Positions 8,793 through 16,380 of a stretch of 64,000 nt of DNA are shown here, in pieces. The stretch covers positions 3,361,001 to 3,425,000 of the forward strand of contig NZ_JAUOEO010000001.1 of assembly GCF_030540825.1 (NCBI RefSeq). The letters are read 5' to 3'. The first letter of the stretch is position 1. Each line of letters starts with the position of its first letter. A model generated the notes under the pieces. That model made no database searches. It saw only the letters and a program-made list of their open reading frames with translations, and was not told the origin of the DNA. The stretch comes from Flavivirga spongiicola. Its GTDB lineage: Bacteria; Bacteroidota; Bacteroidia; Flavobacteriales; Flavobacteriaceae. Position numbers and translations under genes: made by a program.

Positions 8793-9233
8793 TTATTCGT
8801 ATATTAATTTAGCACGCTGGCTTAATTTTTCCATTAATTTTTCAGGACTTTTCACGATGTTAAATCCAAATTTCTCATAAAGTTTATGGGCATCTTTTGT
8901 TGCAAGCATCCATTTGTCAATATTTTTTAACTCAGGGAAATTTAAGATTTTGTCTATTAATAACTTCGAATATTCTTTACCTTGATATGCCTCAATAACA
9001 AAAACATCTAGTAGGTATGCGAAAAATACTTTGTCGGTCATAACTCTGGCATAAGCAATTTGATTTCCATTATGAAAGAGACCAAAATTGATTGTATTTT
9101 CTAAAGCTTTTTTTTGCTCTTCTAACGTTCTTGATTCACCCCAATAAGAGTTTTTAATAAATGTATAAATAACATCTAAATCCATATCATTCGTTTCAGA
9201 CGAAAAAAATATACCCTTTTTTATTTCAATCAT
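8793..9233 (-). CDS. GNAT-family N-acetyltransferase-like protein
   Basis: A 146-residue GNAT domain with the motif-A strand/loop LLDVFVIEAYQGKEYSKLLI and the motif-B end LYEKFGF, expected to bind acetyl-CoA. The pyrophosphate loop (QGKEYS) is weaker than the canonical Q/RxxGxG/A. I start it at the ATG at 9233. The open frame extends upstream to 9302, but that extension encodes a CHAELVSAS-type peptide, which is translation of a dispersed repeat (9250-9280) and overlaps the previous gene. The substrate is unknown; the position in the operon suggests an amino-group-bearing metabolite of the kynurenine route, as inference only. Confidence 0.82.
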   Translation of the reverse strand: MIEIKKGIFFSSETNDMDLDVIYTFIKNSYWGESRTLEEQKKALENTINFGLFHNGNQIAYARVMTDKVFFAYLLDVFVIEAYQGKEYSKLLIDKILNFPELKNIDKWMLATKDAHKLYEKFGFNIVKSPEKLMEKLSQRAKLIYE

Positions 9234-9249
9234 TGCTTGTCTCTTATTA

Positions 9250-9280
9250 TGAGATGCTGAAACAAGTTCAGCATGACAAC
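9250..9280. repeat. Short dispersed palindromic repeat (GCTGAA-N5-TTCAGC)
   Basis: GAGATGCTGAAACAAGTTCA followed by GCATGACAA forms a small hairpin with GCTGAA/TTCAGC arms. Translated on the minus strand it gives CHAELVSAS, a peptide that often appears as a false extension in annotated Bacteroidota proteins. It sits across the junction between the aldehyde dehydrogenase and GNAT genes. Confidence 0.65.
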
Positions 9281-9286
9281 CGGTTG

Positions 9287-10729
9287 TCAATATTTTATAC
9301 ATACGTTTTTAGCTTCAGTGAAAAAACGTAACGCTTCAAAACCACCTTCTCTGCCAACACCAGATTCCTTAACCCCACCAAACGGTGTTCGTAAATCGCG
9401 GAGCATCCATGTGTTTACCCAAATTATGCCAGATTGTAATTGGTTACTCATTCTCATGGTACGTTTTAAATTATTTGTCCACAATGTTGCTGATAATCCA
9501 TATTTAACTTTGTTAGCCATTTGTAAGACATCATTTTCAGTGTTAAAAGGCATAATGGTTACCACTGGTCCAAAAATTTCTTCTTGATTGACTCTACATT
9601 CATCAGTTACTACTTCAATAACTGTAGGTTCTAAATAATACCCACCCTCATAACCGGGAACAATAACTTTGTTGCCTCCACAAATAATGGTACCGTTTTC
9701 TTCTTTTGCAATATCAATGTAGCGTATTACTTTTTCTAGATGAGACTTAGAAACTAGAGCTCCGATATTTGTGCCTTCTTTTGAAGGATGACCAATTTTA
9801 AGTTGTTTGACTTTTTCAACAAAATCAGTTTTAAATTTTTTATAAATGGTAGCTTCTACAAAAATACGACTTCCACATAAACAAATTTGACCTTGATTGG
9901 CAAAAGACGAACGTACTGTTGTTTTTAACATATCATCATAATCGCAATCGGCAAAAATGATATTTGGGTTTTTACCACCAAGCTCTAATGACAATTTTTT
10001 AAACATGGGTGCTGCTATTTTTGCAATATGTGCACCTGTTTCAGTACCACCTGTAAAAGAAATAGCTTTAATGTCTGGATGTTCTATAATAGCTTGCCCT
10101 GTTGTGGAGCCCAAACCATGAACAATATTTAAAACGCCTGTGGGTAATCCTGCTTCTGTACAGATTTTTCCTAACAAATAAGCCGTCATAGGTGTTATTT
10201 CACTTGGTTTGGCAACCACACAATTTCCTGCAGCAATAGCTGGAGCAATTTTCCAGGTAAAGAGATAGAGTGGGAGGTTCCAAGGTGAAATACAGCCTAC
10301 CACGCCAATAGGTTGACGTAATGTATAATTTATGGCATCATGGCCAACACTTTCATGGCTTTCACTGGCAAATTGTGTAATGGCGTTCCCGAAAAAGCGA
10401 AAGTTACTTGCTGCTCTTGGAATATCAACAGTTTTTGCTAAACCAATAGGTTTGCCATTGTCTTTGCTTTCGGCTTCAGCGAAACGTTGTAAATTGGCTT
10501 CTAGTAATTCTGAAATCTTGATTAAAATTCTGCTGCGGGCTTCTAAAGTGGTTTGAGACCAGAGAGGAAAAGCAGATTTTGCAGCACTATATGCTTTTTC
10601 TACATCTTCTTTTGATGAGTTTGGTATGTGTCCATAGACCTGACCATTAGCTGGGCAATAGTTGTCAATCCACTCGTCATTGACGGGAGGCAAAAATTTA
10701 CCGTTTATGTAGTTTTTAATTTTATTCAT
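9287..10729 (-). CDS. nbaE: 2-aminomuconate-6-semialdehyde dehydrogenase (ALDH family)
   Basis: An NAD(P)-dependent aldehyde dehydrogenase, 480 residues from the chosen start. Catalytic residues are in place: Asn151 (SPWNLPL), Glu249 (LELGGKNPN) and Cys283 (NQGQICLCG), with the cofactor motif GFTGGTETG in the usual position. Its neighbours make it the oxidase for 2-aminomuconate semialdehyde to 2-aminomuconate; 2-hydroxymuconate-semialdehyde dehydrogenases are close relatives, so specificity rests on context. I start at the ATG at 10729. An upstream in-frame start at 10768 only adds residues encoded by a dispersed repeat (10737-10760). Confidence 0.9.
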   Translation of the reverse strand: MNKIKNYINGKFLPPVNDEWIDNYCPANGQVYGHIPNSSKEDVEKAYSAAKSAFPLWSQTTLEARSRILIKISELLEANLQRFAEAESKDNGKPIGLAKTVDIPRAASNFRFFGNAITQFASESHESVGHDAINYTLRQPIGVVGCISPWNLPLYLFTWKIAPAIAAGNCVVAKPSEITPMTAYLLGKICTEAGLPTGVLNIVHGLGSTTGQAIIEHPDIKAISFTGGTETGAHIAKIAAPMFKKLSLELGGKNPNIIFADCDYDDMLKTTVRSSFANQGQICLCGSRIFVEATIYKKFKTDFVEKVKQLKIGHPSKEGTNIGALVSKSHLEKVIRYIDIAKEENGTIICGGNKVIVPGYEGGYYLEPTVIEVVTDECRVNQEEIFGPVVTIMPFNTENDVLQMANKVKYGLSATLWTNNLKRTMRMSNQLQSGIIWVNTWMLRDLRTPFGGVKESGVGREGGFEALRFFTEAKNVCIKY

Positions 10730-10736
10730 TTTTTTT

Positions 10737-10760
10737 ATTCCTGCGGAAGTAGGAACCTCA
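10737..10760. repeat. Dispersed palindromic repeat (TTCCTGCG...AGGAA family)
   Basis: ATTCCTGCGGAAGTAGGAAC is a variant of the repeat seen as CATTCCTGCGAAGGCAGGAA at 11223 and 56714. It lies just before the aldehyde dehydrogenase start and creates a spurious N-terminal extension. Confidence 0.6.
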
Positions 10761-10808
10761 TTTCGCATTCGTTTACTTTATTTTTATCATAATATTTGAA
10801 TTCATAGC

Positions 10809-11216
10809 CTACAGCTTCTTATAAGCCATTACTTTAATCTCCACAACCAAATCTGGATGTGGTAATTGATGAACAGCTACTGTTGTACGCGTTGGCCCAG
10901 TTTCTGTGTCAAAGAATTCTGCATACGCTTTGTTATAGTCTGCAAAATCATTCATGTTTACTAAAAAAGATGTGACATCAGCGATATCATCTAAAGTGGC
11001 TCCTTCTTTAGCTAAATTCTTTTCTATGTTTTTTAATACCTCACGGGTTTGTACTTCAATATTTAAACGTTTGGTGCCCATTTCGTCAATAATATCGACT
11101 CCAGCAATAGTATTATCTGCTCTACGCGAACTGGTTCCTGATACAAATATAAAATCACCTACACGTTTGGTGTGTGGGTAGGCGCCTCTTGGTGTTACGT
11201 TGTTTGTTTTTTCCAT
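10809..11216 (-). CDS. nbaF: RidA/YjgF-family 2-aminomuconate deaminase
   Basis: A 135-residue RidA-fold protein. Its place between the semialdehyde dehydrogenase and kmo genes indicates hydrolytic deamination of 2-aminomuconate to 4-oxalocrotonate with release of ammonia. Family features are [18 protein letters not shown] at the N-terminus, [15 protein letters not shown] in the middle, the substrate-carboxylate-binding Arg in GPTRTTVAV, and a late acidic residue in LVVEIKVMA. General enamine/imine deaminase activity is the alternative. The ATG at 11216 is preferred; an ATG at 11225 adds three residues and falls inside the repeat at 11223-11248. Confidence 0.87.
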   Translation of the reverse strand: MEKTNNVTPRGAYPHTKRVGDFIFVSGTSSRRADNTIAGVDIIDEMGTKRLNIEVQTREVLKNIEKNLAKEGATLDDIADVTSFLVNMNDFADYNKAYAEFFDTETGPTRTTVAVHQLPHPDLVVEIKVMAYKKL

Positions 11217-11222
11217 ATTTTT

Positions 11223-11248
11223 CATTCCTGCGAAGGCAGGAATCTCAT
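11223..11248. repeat. Dispersed palindromic repeat (CCTGCGAAGGCAGG hairpin)
   Basis: CATTCCTGCGAAGGCAGGAA followed by TCTCAT. The core CCTGC-GAAG-GCAGG is a five-base-pair stem with a GAAG loop. It matches both arms of the inverted pair at 56714-56790. Confidence 0.65.
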
Positions 11249-11547
11249 AATTTTATTTTCTATTTTAATTTCACCCTTCTGTCTTCAGTTCCAAAAAAGT
11301 GAACTCTATATTTCTATATTCATTTTTTGCTTGTCCAAAAAACGAACCAAAAAAAGACATCCAAGTCAAGGAATTTTTCAGTTTTGCAAACTGAAAACCG
11401 ATTCGAAAACTCCGCGTCGAACTTTGTTCTCCTGTTTTCGGAGCTTTTCTTCATCTATTCTTCGCCTTGGCGATCAATTCGTAGAATTGATTTAGGACTT
11501 TCACTTTTATTATATCTAATTTTAATCCCATTTTATTTTCTTTTTTT
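11249..11547. other. Intergenic spacer between kmo and the RidA gene, probably repeat-derived
   Basis: No credible gene. It contains a CTTGTCCAAAAAACGAACC block (about 11330-11348), small palindromes (CAGTTTTGCAAACTG at about 11379-11393; TTCGTAGAATTGATTTAG near 11478) and low-complexity stretches. It resembles the repeat-laden spacers common between flavobacterial genes. Open frames here lack any protein-like character. A promoter for the RidA-to-7TM half of the cluster could lie here, but I could not identify one. Confidence 0.4.
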
Positions 11548-11597
11548 GCTAACAGCTAACAGCTAACAGCTAACAGCTAACAGCTAACAGCTAACAG
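11548..11597. repeat. Perfect 7-bp tandem repeat, seven copies, overlapping the kmo stop codon
   Basis: GCTAACA is repeated seven times without error, followed by a G. Read on the coding strand of kmo the unit is TGTTAGC, and the first copy supplies the last codon (TGT, Cys) and the TAG stop of kmo. Gain or loss of units would change only the 3' untranslated region. Confidence 0.9.
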
Positions 11598-13009
11598 TTT
11601 TTCAATCCAATAATTTTACCTTCTTCTAAAATCTCTTGAGTTTCAGTTTTTACTTTTTCTAATATTATTTTTAATTCTTCTTTGGTCATATCAAACGTTG
11701 ACGAAATATCCCTATCTGCTATCATATTTAAAATGGCTTTATCTTGTGCGCGCCCTCTTGTCATGGCTTCATGGTAATTAATGTCTTCATTAAATGTGAC
11801 CAAAGAGTACTTCGATGAGTACTCATCTGGAAAATTTTCTTCTAAAGCCATTTCTAATTTACGCTTTTTTTGAAAAATAGGATTGGCTACATGGTCTTTC
11901 ATTTCATGAAAGTTATCTATGGCTAAATCTGCAATTGCATCGGTGTCTCTTTTGCGGGTAGCCTCGTAGGTTTTAAACACGGCTTCCCAGTTTTCTAAAC
12001 CTTGATCTAAAACAGCATCGAACTCAACAACATCTTCAAAAGAAGCATTCATCCCTTGACCATAAAAAGGGACAATGGCATGGGCAGAATCACCCATTAA
12101 CAAAGTATTGCCTTTATAATGCCAAGGCGAGCATTTTACAGTGCCCAATGCAGCTGTTGGATTGTTAAAAAAATCTTCAATGAGATTTGGCATTAACTGT
12201 AAAGCATCTGGGAACTCTTTTTGAAAGAATTCTGAAACGATTTCCGGAGTTGTTAAATTATTGAAATTGTAGGCCCCTTCGTTATAACTTAAAAATAATG
12301 TGACTGTAAAGCTGCCATCTAAATTTGGTAGGGCAATAAGCATAAAACGACCTCGAGGCCATATATGTAATGCATTTTTATAGGTTTTATAATCGCCGGT
12401 TTTGGTTGGAAGAATACTTAACTCTTTATAACCATGTGTTAAATAGTCTTGAGAAAAACTGAATAAGAATTTTTTGGCTAAATAGTAACTTTTGCGCATT
12501 GCAGAACCAGCACCATCTGTAGCGATAATAACATCGGCATCTTCTATAAATTCTGATTTTGTTTCGTAATCTTTAAATAATGCAGTCGTTTTCTTAAAAT
12601 CGACCGATTTGCATTTTTTATTGAAATAAATGGAAACATTTTTATGTTTTTCTGCTTCGTCCAAAAGTAAAGCATTGAGTCCACCACGAGAGATGGAGTT
12701 GATATACTCATGGTCACGTCCGCTATAATTTGATAGAAAAGTATGACCTTCTTTATCATGAATCATACGACCGTTCATAGGAATGCAAAGTGCTTTTACT
12801 TTATCTTCAATACCAACCAGTTTCATGGCTTTGTTGCCACGATCTGAGAACGCTAAATTTATAGAACGACCTGCACTAATGTCTACTTTACGCAGATCCG
12901 GACGCATTTCGTAAACCGAAACATTATAACCTCTTTGGCCTAAACGTAAGGCTAAGAGAGAACCGCAAAGACCTGCACCTATAATGAGTATGTTTTGTTG
13001 TTTATTCAT
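11591..13009 (-). CDS. kmo: Kynurenine 3-monooxygenase
   Basis: An FAD- and NADPH-dependent hydroxylase converting kynurenine to 3-hydroxykynurenine, 472 residues. The FAD-binding GxGxxG is ILIIGAGLCGSLLALRLGQRG at the N-terminus with the acidic VYEMRPD at the end of strand 2. The second FAD motif is LLMGDSAHAIVPFYGQGMNASFED (about residues 300-325). Length and motifs agree with bacterial KMO. I use the ATG at 13009; a GTG nine codons upstream gives a non-conserved MNPKSENKN extension. The stop lies in the heptamer array. Its product is used by the kynureninase encoded upstream. Confidence 0.95.
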   Translation of the reverse strand: MNKQQNILIIGAGLCGSLLALRLGQRGYNVSVYEMRPDLRKVDISAGRSINLAFSDRGNKAMKLVGIEDKVKALCIPMNGRMIHDKEGHTFLSNYSGRDHEYINSISRGGLNALLLDEAEKHKNVSIYFNKKCKSVDFKKTTALFKDYETKSEFIEDADVIIATDGAGSAMRKSYYLAKKFLFSFSQDYLTHGYKELSILPTKTGDYKTYKNALHIWPRGRFMLIALPNLDGSFTVTLFLSYNEGAYNFNNLTTPEIVSEFFQKEFPDALQLMPNLIEDFFNNPTAALGTVKCSPWHYKGNTLLMGDSAHAIVPFYGQGMNASFEDVVEFDAVLDQGLENWEAVFKTYEATRKRDTDAIADLAIDNFHEMKDHVANPIFQKKRKLEMALEENFPDEYSSKYSLVTFNEDINYHEAMTRGRAQDKAILNMIADRDISSTFDMTKEELKIILEKVKTETQEILEEGKIIGLKNC

Positions 13010-13105
13010 ATTTTTATTCTCGCTTTTTGGATTCACTCAAGATAAACATCAGTGAGAATCTTATTGAATTAACTGCTATTTATAAATGAATCCCATACTA
13101 AAAAA

Positions 13106-13420
13106 TTAGTTTAATGCTCTTTTTATTTGTTGAATTTCTTCTGTGGTAATTCTAAAATCATTTAACTCAATATATTCTTTTTTTTGTTCACCACTATAAA
13201 ATTCTATGCTGTTTTTTACAGAATTAAAATCAATCTTAAGGTCATAATTATATGAAATATTCTTTATGACTTTATTTCTGATGATGTATAATATTCTTTT
13301 TTTTGTAATTATTAGATAATCAAATTTTTTACGTTTTAATAAAAACAAAATACCTAAAAGCGATGTGTCTGACGATATTAACGGTTCAAAAAAATGATGC
13401 TTGGATTCTTTTTTAAACAT
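13106..13420 (-). CDS. Small PH-like hypothetical protein
   Basis: I do not recognise it firmly. It is 104 residues from the ATG at 13420, or 112 from a TTG at 13444. The centre reads FDYLIITKKRILYIIRNKVIKNISYNY and then FRITTEEIQQIKRALN. This alternating beta pattern ending in a helix is reminiscent of bacterial PH-like domains. It has no signal peptide and no cysteine pairs. It lies between kynU and kmo in the same direction with short gaps, so it is expected to be in the transcript. Its role is unknown. Confidence 0.7.
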   Translation of the reverse strand: MFKKESKHHFFEPLISSDTSLLGILFLLKRKKFDYLIITKKRILYIIRNKVIKNISYNYDLKIDFNSVKNSIEFYSGEQKKEYIELNDFRITTEEIQQIKRALN

Positions 13421-13457
13421 TAATATTTTGTGCTTTTTAGACAAGGTTTGCTCTATT

Positions 13458-14729
13458 TCAGTTTTTCTCGTTTAATATTTTTTTCAATTTATCAACCATG
13501 TGATATACATCTTGAAATGAATTATAAAGCGGTGTAGGAGCACAACGAATGACATCGGGTTCTCTCCAATCACTTATCACGCCCGTTTCTGTTAATTTAT
13601 CATGCAACACTTTATCAGCATTTAAAACCTGAATGGATAGCTGGCAGCCACGATTTTCCGGATTTTCTGGGGTTATTATTTTAATGGTATCTTCTCCTAA
13701 TTGTTTTAACAACAACTCAAAGTAACCAGTTAGTTTTTTAGATTTATCTGTTAGTCTTTTTATACCTACTTCATTAAAAATATCTAAAGATGCTTTAATA
13801 GCTGCCATTGATAATATTGGAGGATTACTAAGTTGCCATCCCTCGGCACCAGGAAGTACATCAAACTCGTGACGCATATTAAAACGGGTCTGCTTATTAT
13901 GACTCCACCAACCTGTAAAACGATTTAAGTCTTTATTATACGCATGTCTTTCGTGTACAAAACAACCTGCTAAACTACCTGGGCCGGAATTTAAATATTT
14001 GTAGGTGCACCAAACAGCAAAGTCAGCACCAGAATCATGTAAATTTAGTTCTACATTTCCGGCGCCATGTGCACAATCAAACCCAACGATGCAACCATGT
14101 TTATGTCCAAGTTTAGTAATGCGTTTTAAATCGAAATATTGTCCTGTGTAATAGTTAACGCCACCAATCATAACCAATGCCACTTCGCTCCCATGTTTTT
14201 TCAGAATAGCTTCTAAATCTTCATGATGTAATAGCTCTTCATTTTTTCTAGGTTTCCAAAGAATTAATCCTTCTTTATCATCAAAACCATGATGTCGTAA
14301 TTGCGATTCTACAGCATACTTATCGGATGGAAAGGCGTCGCTTTCAATGATTATTTTGTAGCGTGTTTTTGTTGGTTTATAAAAGGAAACCATCATAAAA
14401 TGCAGATTAGCAGTCAATGTATTCATGGTAACTACTTCAACAGGTTTAGCGCCGACAACATTAGCCATGCTTTCGGTTAAAGACTCATGATATGGTAACC
14501 AAGGGTTTTTTGCCTCGGTATGCCCTTCTACACCTAAATTAGCCCAATCTTCTAGTTCTTGATCTATATATGTTTTTGTTTGTTTTGGTTGTAGCCCGAG
14601 CGAGTTCCCTGTCATATAAATCAGTTCATTTCCATTTTTGTCTTTGGGAATATGAAATTGATTACGGTAATTAGAAAGTTCATCTAACTCATCTTGCCGC
14701 TTTGCGTAATCTAAAGTTACTTTATGCAT
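13458..14729 (-). CDS. kynU: Kynureninase
   Basis: A PLP-dependent hydrolase of 423 residues that cleaves 3-hydroxykynurenine (and kynurenine) to 3-hydroxyanthranilate and alanine. The Schiff-base lysine is Lys244 in VWCTYKYLNSGPG; the PLP-contacting Asp is in GFDCAHGAGN (Asp218), and MTGNSLGLQPK near the N-terminus is the substrate-region signature. Length matches the family. It is the first gene of the minus-strand cluster. The 184-bp gap to the divergent IclR gene carries the putative operator, so this is probably the main regulated transcript. Confidence 0.96.
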   Translation of the reverse strand: MHKVTLDYAKRQDELDELSNYRNQFHIPKDKNGNELIYMTGNSLGLQPKQTKTYIDQELEDWANLGVEGHTEAKNPWLPYHESLTESMANVVGAKPVEVVTMNTLTANLHFMMVSFYKPTKTRYKIIIESDAFPSDKYAVESQLRHHGFDDKEGLILWKPRKNEELLHHEDLEAILKKHGSEVALVMIGGVNYYTGQYFDLKRITKLGHKHGCIVGFDCAHGAGNVELNLHDSGADFAVWCTYKYLNSGPGSLAGCFVHERHAYNKDLNRFTGWWSHNKQTRFNMRHEFDVLPGAEGWQLSNPPILSMAAIKASLDIFNEVGIKRLTDKSKKLTGYFELLLKQLGEDTIKIITPENPENRGCQLSIQVLNADKVLHDKLTETGVISDWREPDVIRCAPTPLYNSFQDVYHMVDKLKKILNEKN

Positions 14730-14810
14730 TTTAAAGCCAGTAGTTTTATGTTGAAATTTTATGATTATGCTAATGAAAGGTTACCTGATTTTATTAAAAA
14801 TTCAAAAAAC

Positions 14811-14836
14811 GTTTCACTATATGAAACACTGTTTCA
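14811..14836. promoter_or_regulatory. Candidate IclR-type operator: three alternating half-sites
   Basis: GTTTCA (14811-14816), TGAAAC (14822-14827) and GTTTCA (14831-14836) form two overlapping perfect palindromes. The inner one, TGAAAC-ACT-GTTTCA, closely resembles boxes bound by IclR-family regulators such as KdgR. The site sits in the only divergent gap of the cluster, between kynU and an iclR-type gene. Binding by that regulator is inferred from position and motif. Confidence 0.7.
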
Positions 14837-14842
14837 AAATTA
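14835..14842 (-). promoter_or_regulatory. Candidate -7 element for kynU
   Basis: TAATTTTG on the minus strand fits the Bacteroidota TAnnTTTG -7 consensus. It overlaps the last half-site of the operator, so a bound repressor would block it. No good TTG -33 box was found 19 bp upstream. Confidence 0.4.
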
Positions 14843-14847
14843 ATACT

Positions 14848-14855
14848 TATTTTTG
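14848..14855 (+). promoter_or_regulatory. Candidate -7 element for the IclR gene
   Basis: TATTTTTG fits TAnnTTTG and would start transcription about 50 bases before the ATG at 14914. The region where the -33 box should be is the operator itself, which suggests autoregulation. Confidence 0.4.
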
Positions 14856-14913
14856 AATAAGAAAAATTATTTTGTCTCTCCATGTAAAGGCAGGGTTAAA
14901 AAAATATCCTACA

Positions 14914-15684
14914 ATGAAAGAAGTTAATAAAAATTTAAATTTATCCGTAGTCAAAGCTTTTAAGCTTTTAGATGTGTATTTAAATAATAAAGAAGCATGG
15001 GGTGTGCGTGAATTAGCGAAGAAAACGGGTTATAATAAAACGACTACTTATCGCTTACTAAGTACATTAGAGTCTTTAGATATTGTGCAAAAGAACGATG
15101 ACGATAAGTATATTTTGGGGCTTAAATTATTCGAATTAGGGAATTTAGTATCTGTACATAAATCGCTAAGGAACTTTTCTAGAATTCCTTTAGAGAATAT
15201 AGCTAAAGAAATTAAAGAAACAGTACATTTTGGAGTATTAAGAAATAACAAAGTATTGTATTTAAATAAAGCTGAGAGTGAACTAGGTTTGAAAGTAAGC
15301 ACACAAATAGGATCTTATCAACAGGCATATTGCTCAGCTTTAGGGAAAGTGCTTTTGGCATTTTCATCCAAAAAACAAATTTCAGATTATTTAAAAAACG
15401 TAAAGCTAGATGCTTATACCTCGAATACTATAACTAGGCCTGAAGCTTTATTAATCGAATTAGAACAAATAAGAAAAAAAGAATATGCATTAGATATGGA
15501 AGAACTAGAAGTAGGTCTTATTTGTATCGCTATACCTGTATTTAATAAAAACAAAGATGTGGTTGCTGGCATTAGTGTTTCAGGACCATCAAGTAGATTT
15601 AAACCTGAAAATGTACAATCCTACTTGGCTATTATAAGAAAAGGCGCTTTGGAAATTGAGAATCATGTACATGATTATAGTTAA
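14914..15684 (+). CDS. IclR-family transcriptional regulator of the kynurenine cluster
   Basis: A 256-residue regulator with an N-terminal winged HTH (about 8-70; WGVRELAKKTGYNKTTTYRLLSTL contains the recognition helix) and the IclR ligand-binding domain (about 75-250; typical VHFGVLRNNKVLYL, YCSALGKVLLA and GLICIAIPVF). It is transcribed away from kynU and shares the operator-bearing gap with it, so it most likely controls kynurenine degradation in response to a pathway compound. Ligand and sign of regulation are unknown. I prefer the ATG at 14914; an upstream TTG at 14872 adds 14 residues that do not look like part of the fold. Confidence 0.9.
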   Translation: MKEVNKNLNLSVVKAFKLLDVYLNNKEAWGVRELAKKTGYNKTTTYRLLSTLESLDIVQKNDDDKYILGLKLFELGNLVSVHKSLRNFSRIPLENIAKEIKETVHFGVLRNNKVLYLNKAESELGLKVSTQIGSYQQAYCSALGKVLLAFSSKKQISDYLKNVKLDAYTSNTITRPEALLIELEQIRKKEYALDMEELEVGLICIAIPVFNKNKDVVAGISVSGPSSRFKPENVQSYLAIIRKGALEIENHVHDYS

Positions 15685-15782
15685 ATTTTATTCTTTATAC
15701 CATAGTTGATATTAGATGGTTTAGCTAAACGTAGGTATTTTGTATAATCATTATTTAGTATCTTTAGTGAAAACTAGGTGTT

Positions 15783-16202
15783 ATGAGTAAAATCAAAGAA
15801 TATTCAAACGGGGAAACTACAGTAGTTTGGGAAGCTGAAAAATGTATACATTCAGCAATTTGTGCTAAAGGTTTATCAGAAGTTTTTAAGCCAAAAGAAC
15901 GGCCATGGATTAAAATAGATGCGGCTTCTACGGATGCTATTATAAATCAAGTCAAGCAATGTCCTTCTGGTGCGTTACGTTATTATATGAATGCAGAAGG
16001 TGATAAAACTGCCGAGGTTTTAGAGACAAAAGTTGAGGTTTTAAAGAATGGTCCATTGTTGGTTTATGGTACGCTCAAGGTAACTCATAAAGATGGTACT
16101 CAGGAAACTAAAAATAAAACCACAGCGTTTTGTAGATGTGGTGCTTCAGCTAATAAGCCTTTTTGCGATGGTGCCCATGTTGCTAATGAGTTTAAAGGGT
16201 AA
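15783..16202 (+). CDS. YjdI-type (4Fe-4S) domain plus CDGSH iron-sulfur protein
   Basis: A 139-residue two-domain protein. Residues 1-70 resemble the divergent mono-cluster ferredoxin-like YjdI domain, with cysteines in EKCIHSAICAKG and VKQCPSGAL. Residues about 85-135 hold a CDGSH cluster-binding site, FCRCGASANKPFCDGAH (three Cys and one His, a 2Fe-2S ligand set). Such proteins are small cytosolic redox or cluster-transfer proteins. It stands alone between the regulator and a terminator, and no partner is obvious. Confidence 0.9.
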   Translation: MSKIKEYSNGETTVVWEAEKCIHSAICAKGLSEVFKPKERPWIKIDAASTDAIINQVKQCPSGALRYYMNAEGDKTAEVLETKVEVLKNGPLLVYGTLKVTHKDGTQETKNKTTAFCRCGASANKPFCDGAHVANEFKG

Positions 16203-16234
16203 ACCCAGATAGATAAATCATTATAAATAAAAGA

Positions 16235-16267
16235 AAAAGCACTCCAATCTAAGATTGAAGTGCTTTT
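16235..16267. terminator. Rho-independent terminator, probably bidirectional
   Basis: A long stem AAAAGCACT-C-CAATCT paired with AGATTG-A-AGTGCTTTT around a single-base loop centre, flanked by A and T tracts. It lies between the CDGSH gene (plus) and the lipoprotein gene (minus), which converge here. Confidence 0.8.
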
Positions 16268-16380
16268 ATATATATAGACGCAAAATGCGGAAAATTCTAT
16301 CTATACTTTATATACGGTTTTAGTCGTAGGTTAGATGTTTTCATTACACAATAATTTATATTTCAAAATTTGTGCCAATA

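Noticed and set aside
11172..11566. Overlapping open frames on the plus strand between the RidA and kmo genes
   Set aside because: They begin inside the RidA gene or a repeat, have erratic composition and no family resemblance, and cross a repeat-rich spacer.
11548..11597. CRISPR-like array
   Set aside because: The unit is 7 bp with no spacers and no cas genes nearby; it is a simple tandem repeat.
12544..12759. Minus-strand frame of 71 codons within kmo
   Set aside because: Out-of-frame shadow of kmo; no independent start context or conserved features.
14872..14913. TTG start giving a longer IclR regulator
   Set aside because: The extra residues lie right after the candidate promoter and are not part of the winged HTH; the ATG at 14914 fits better.
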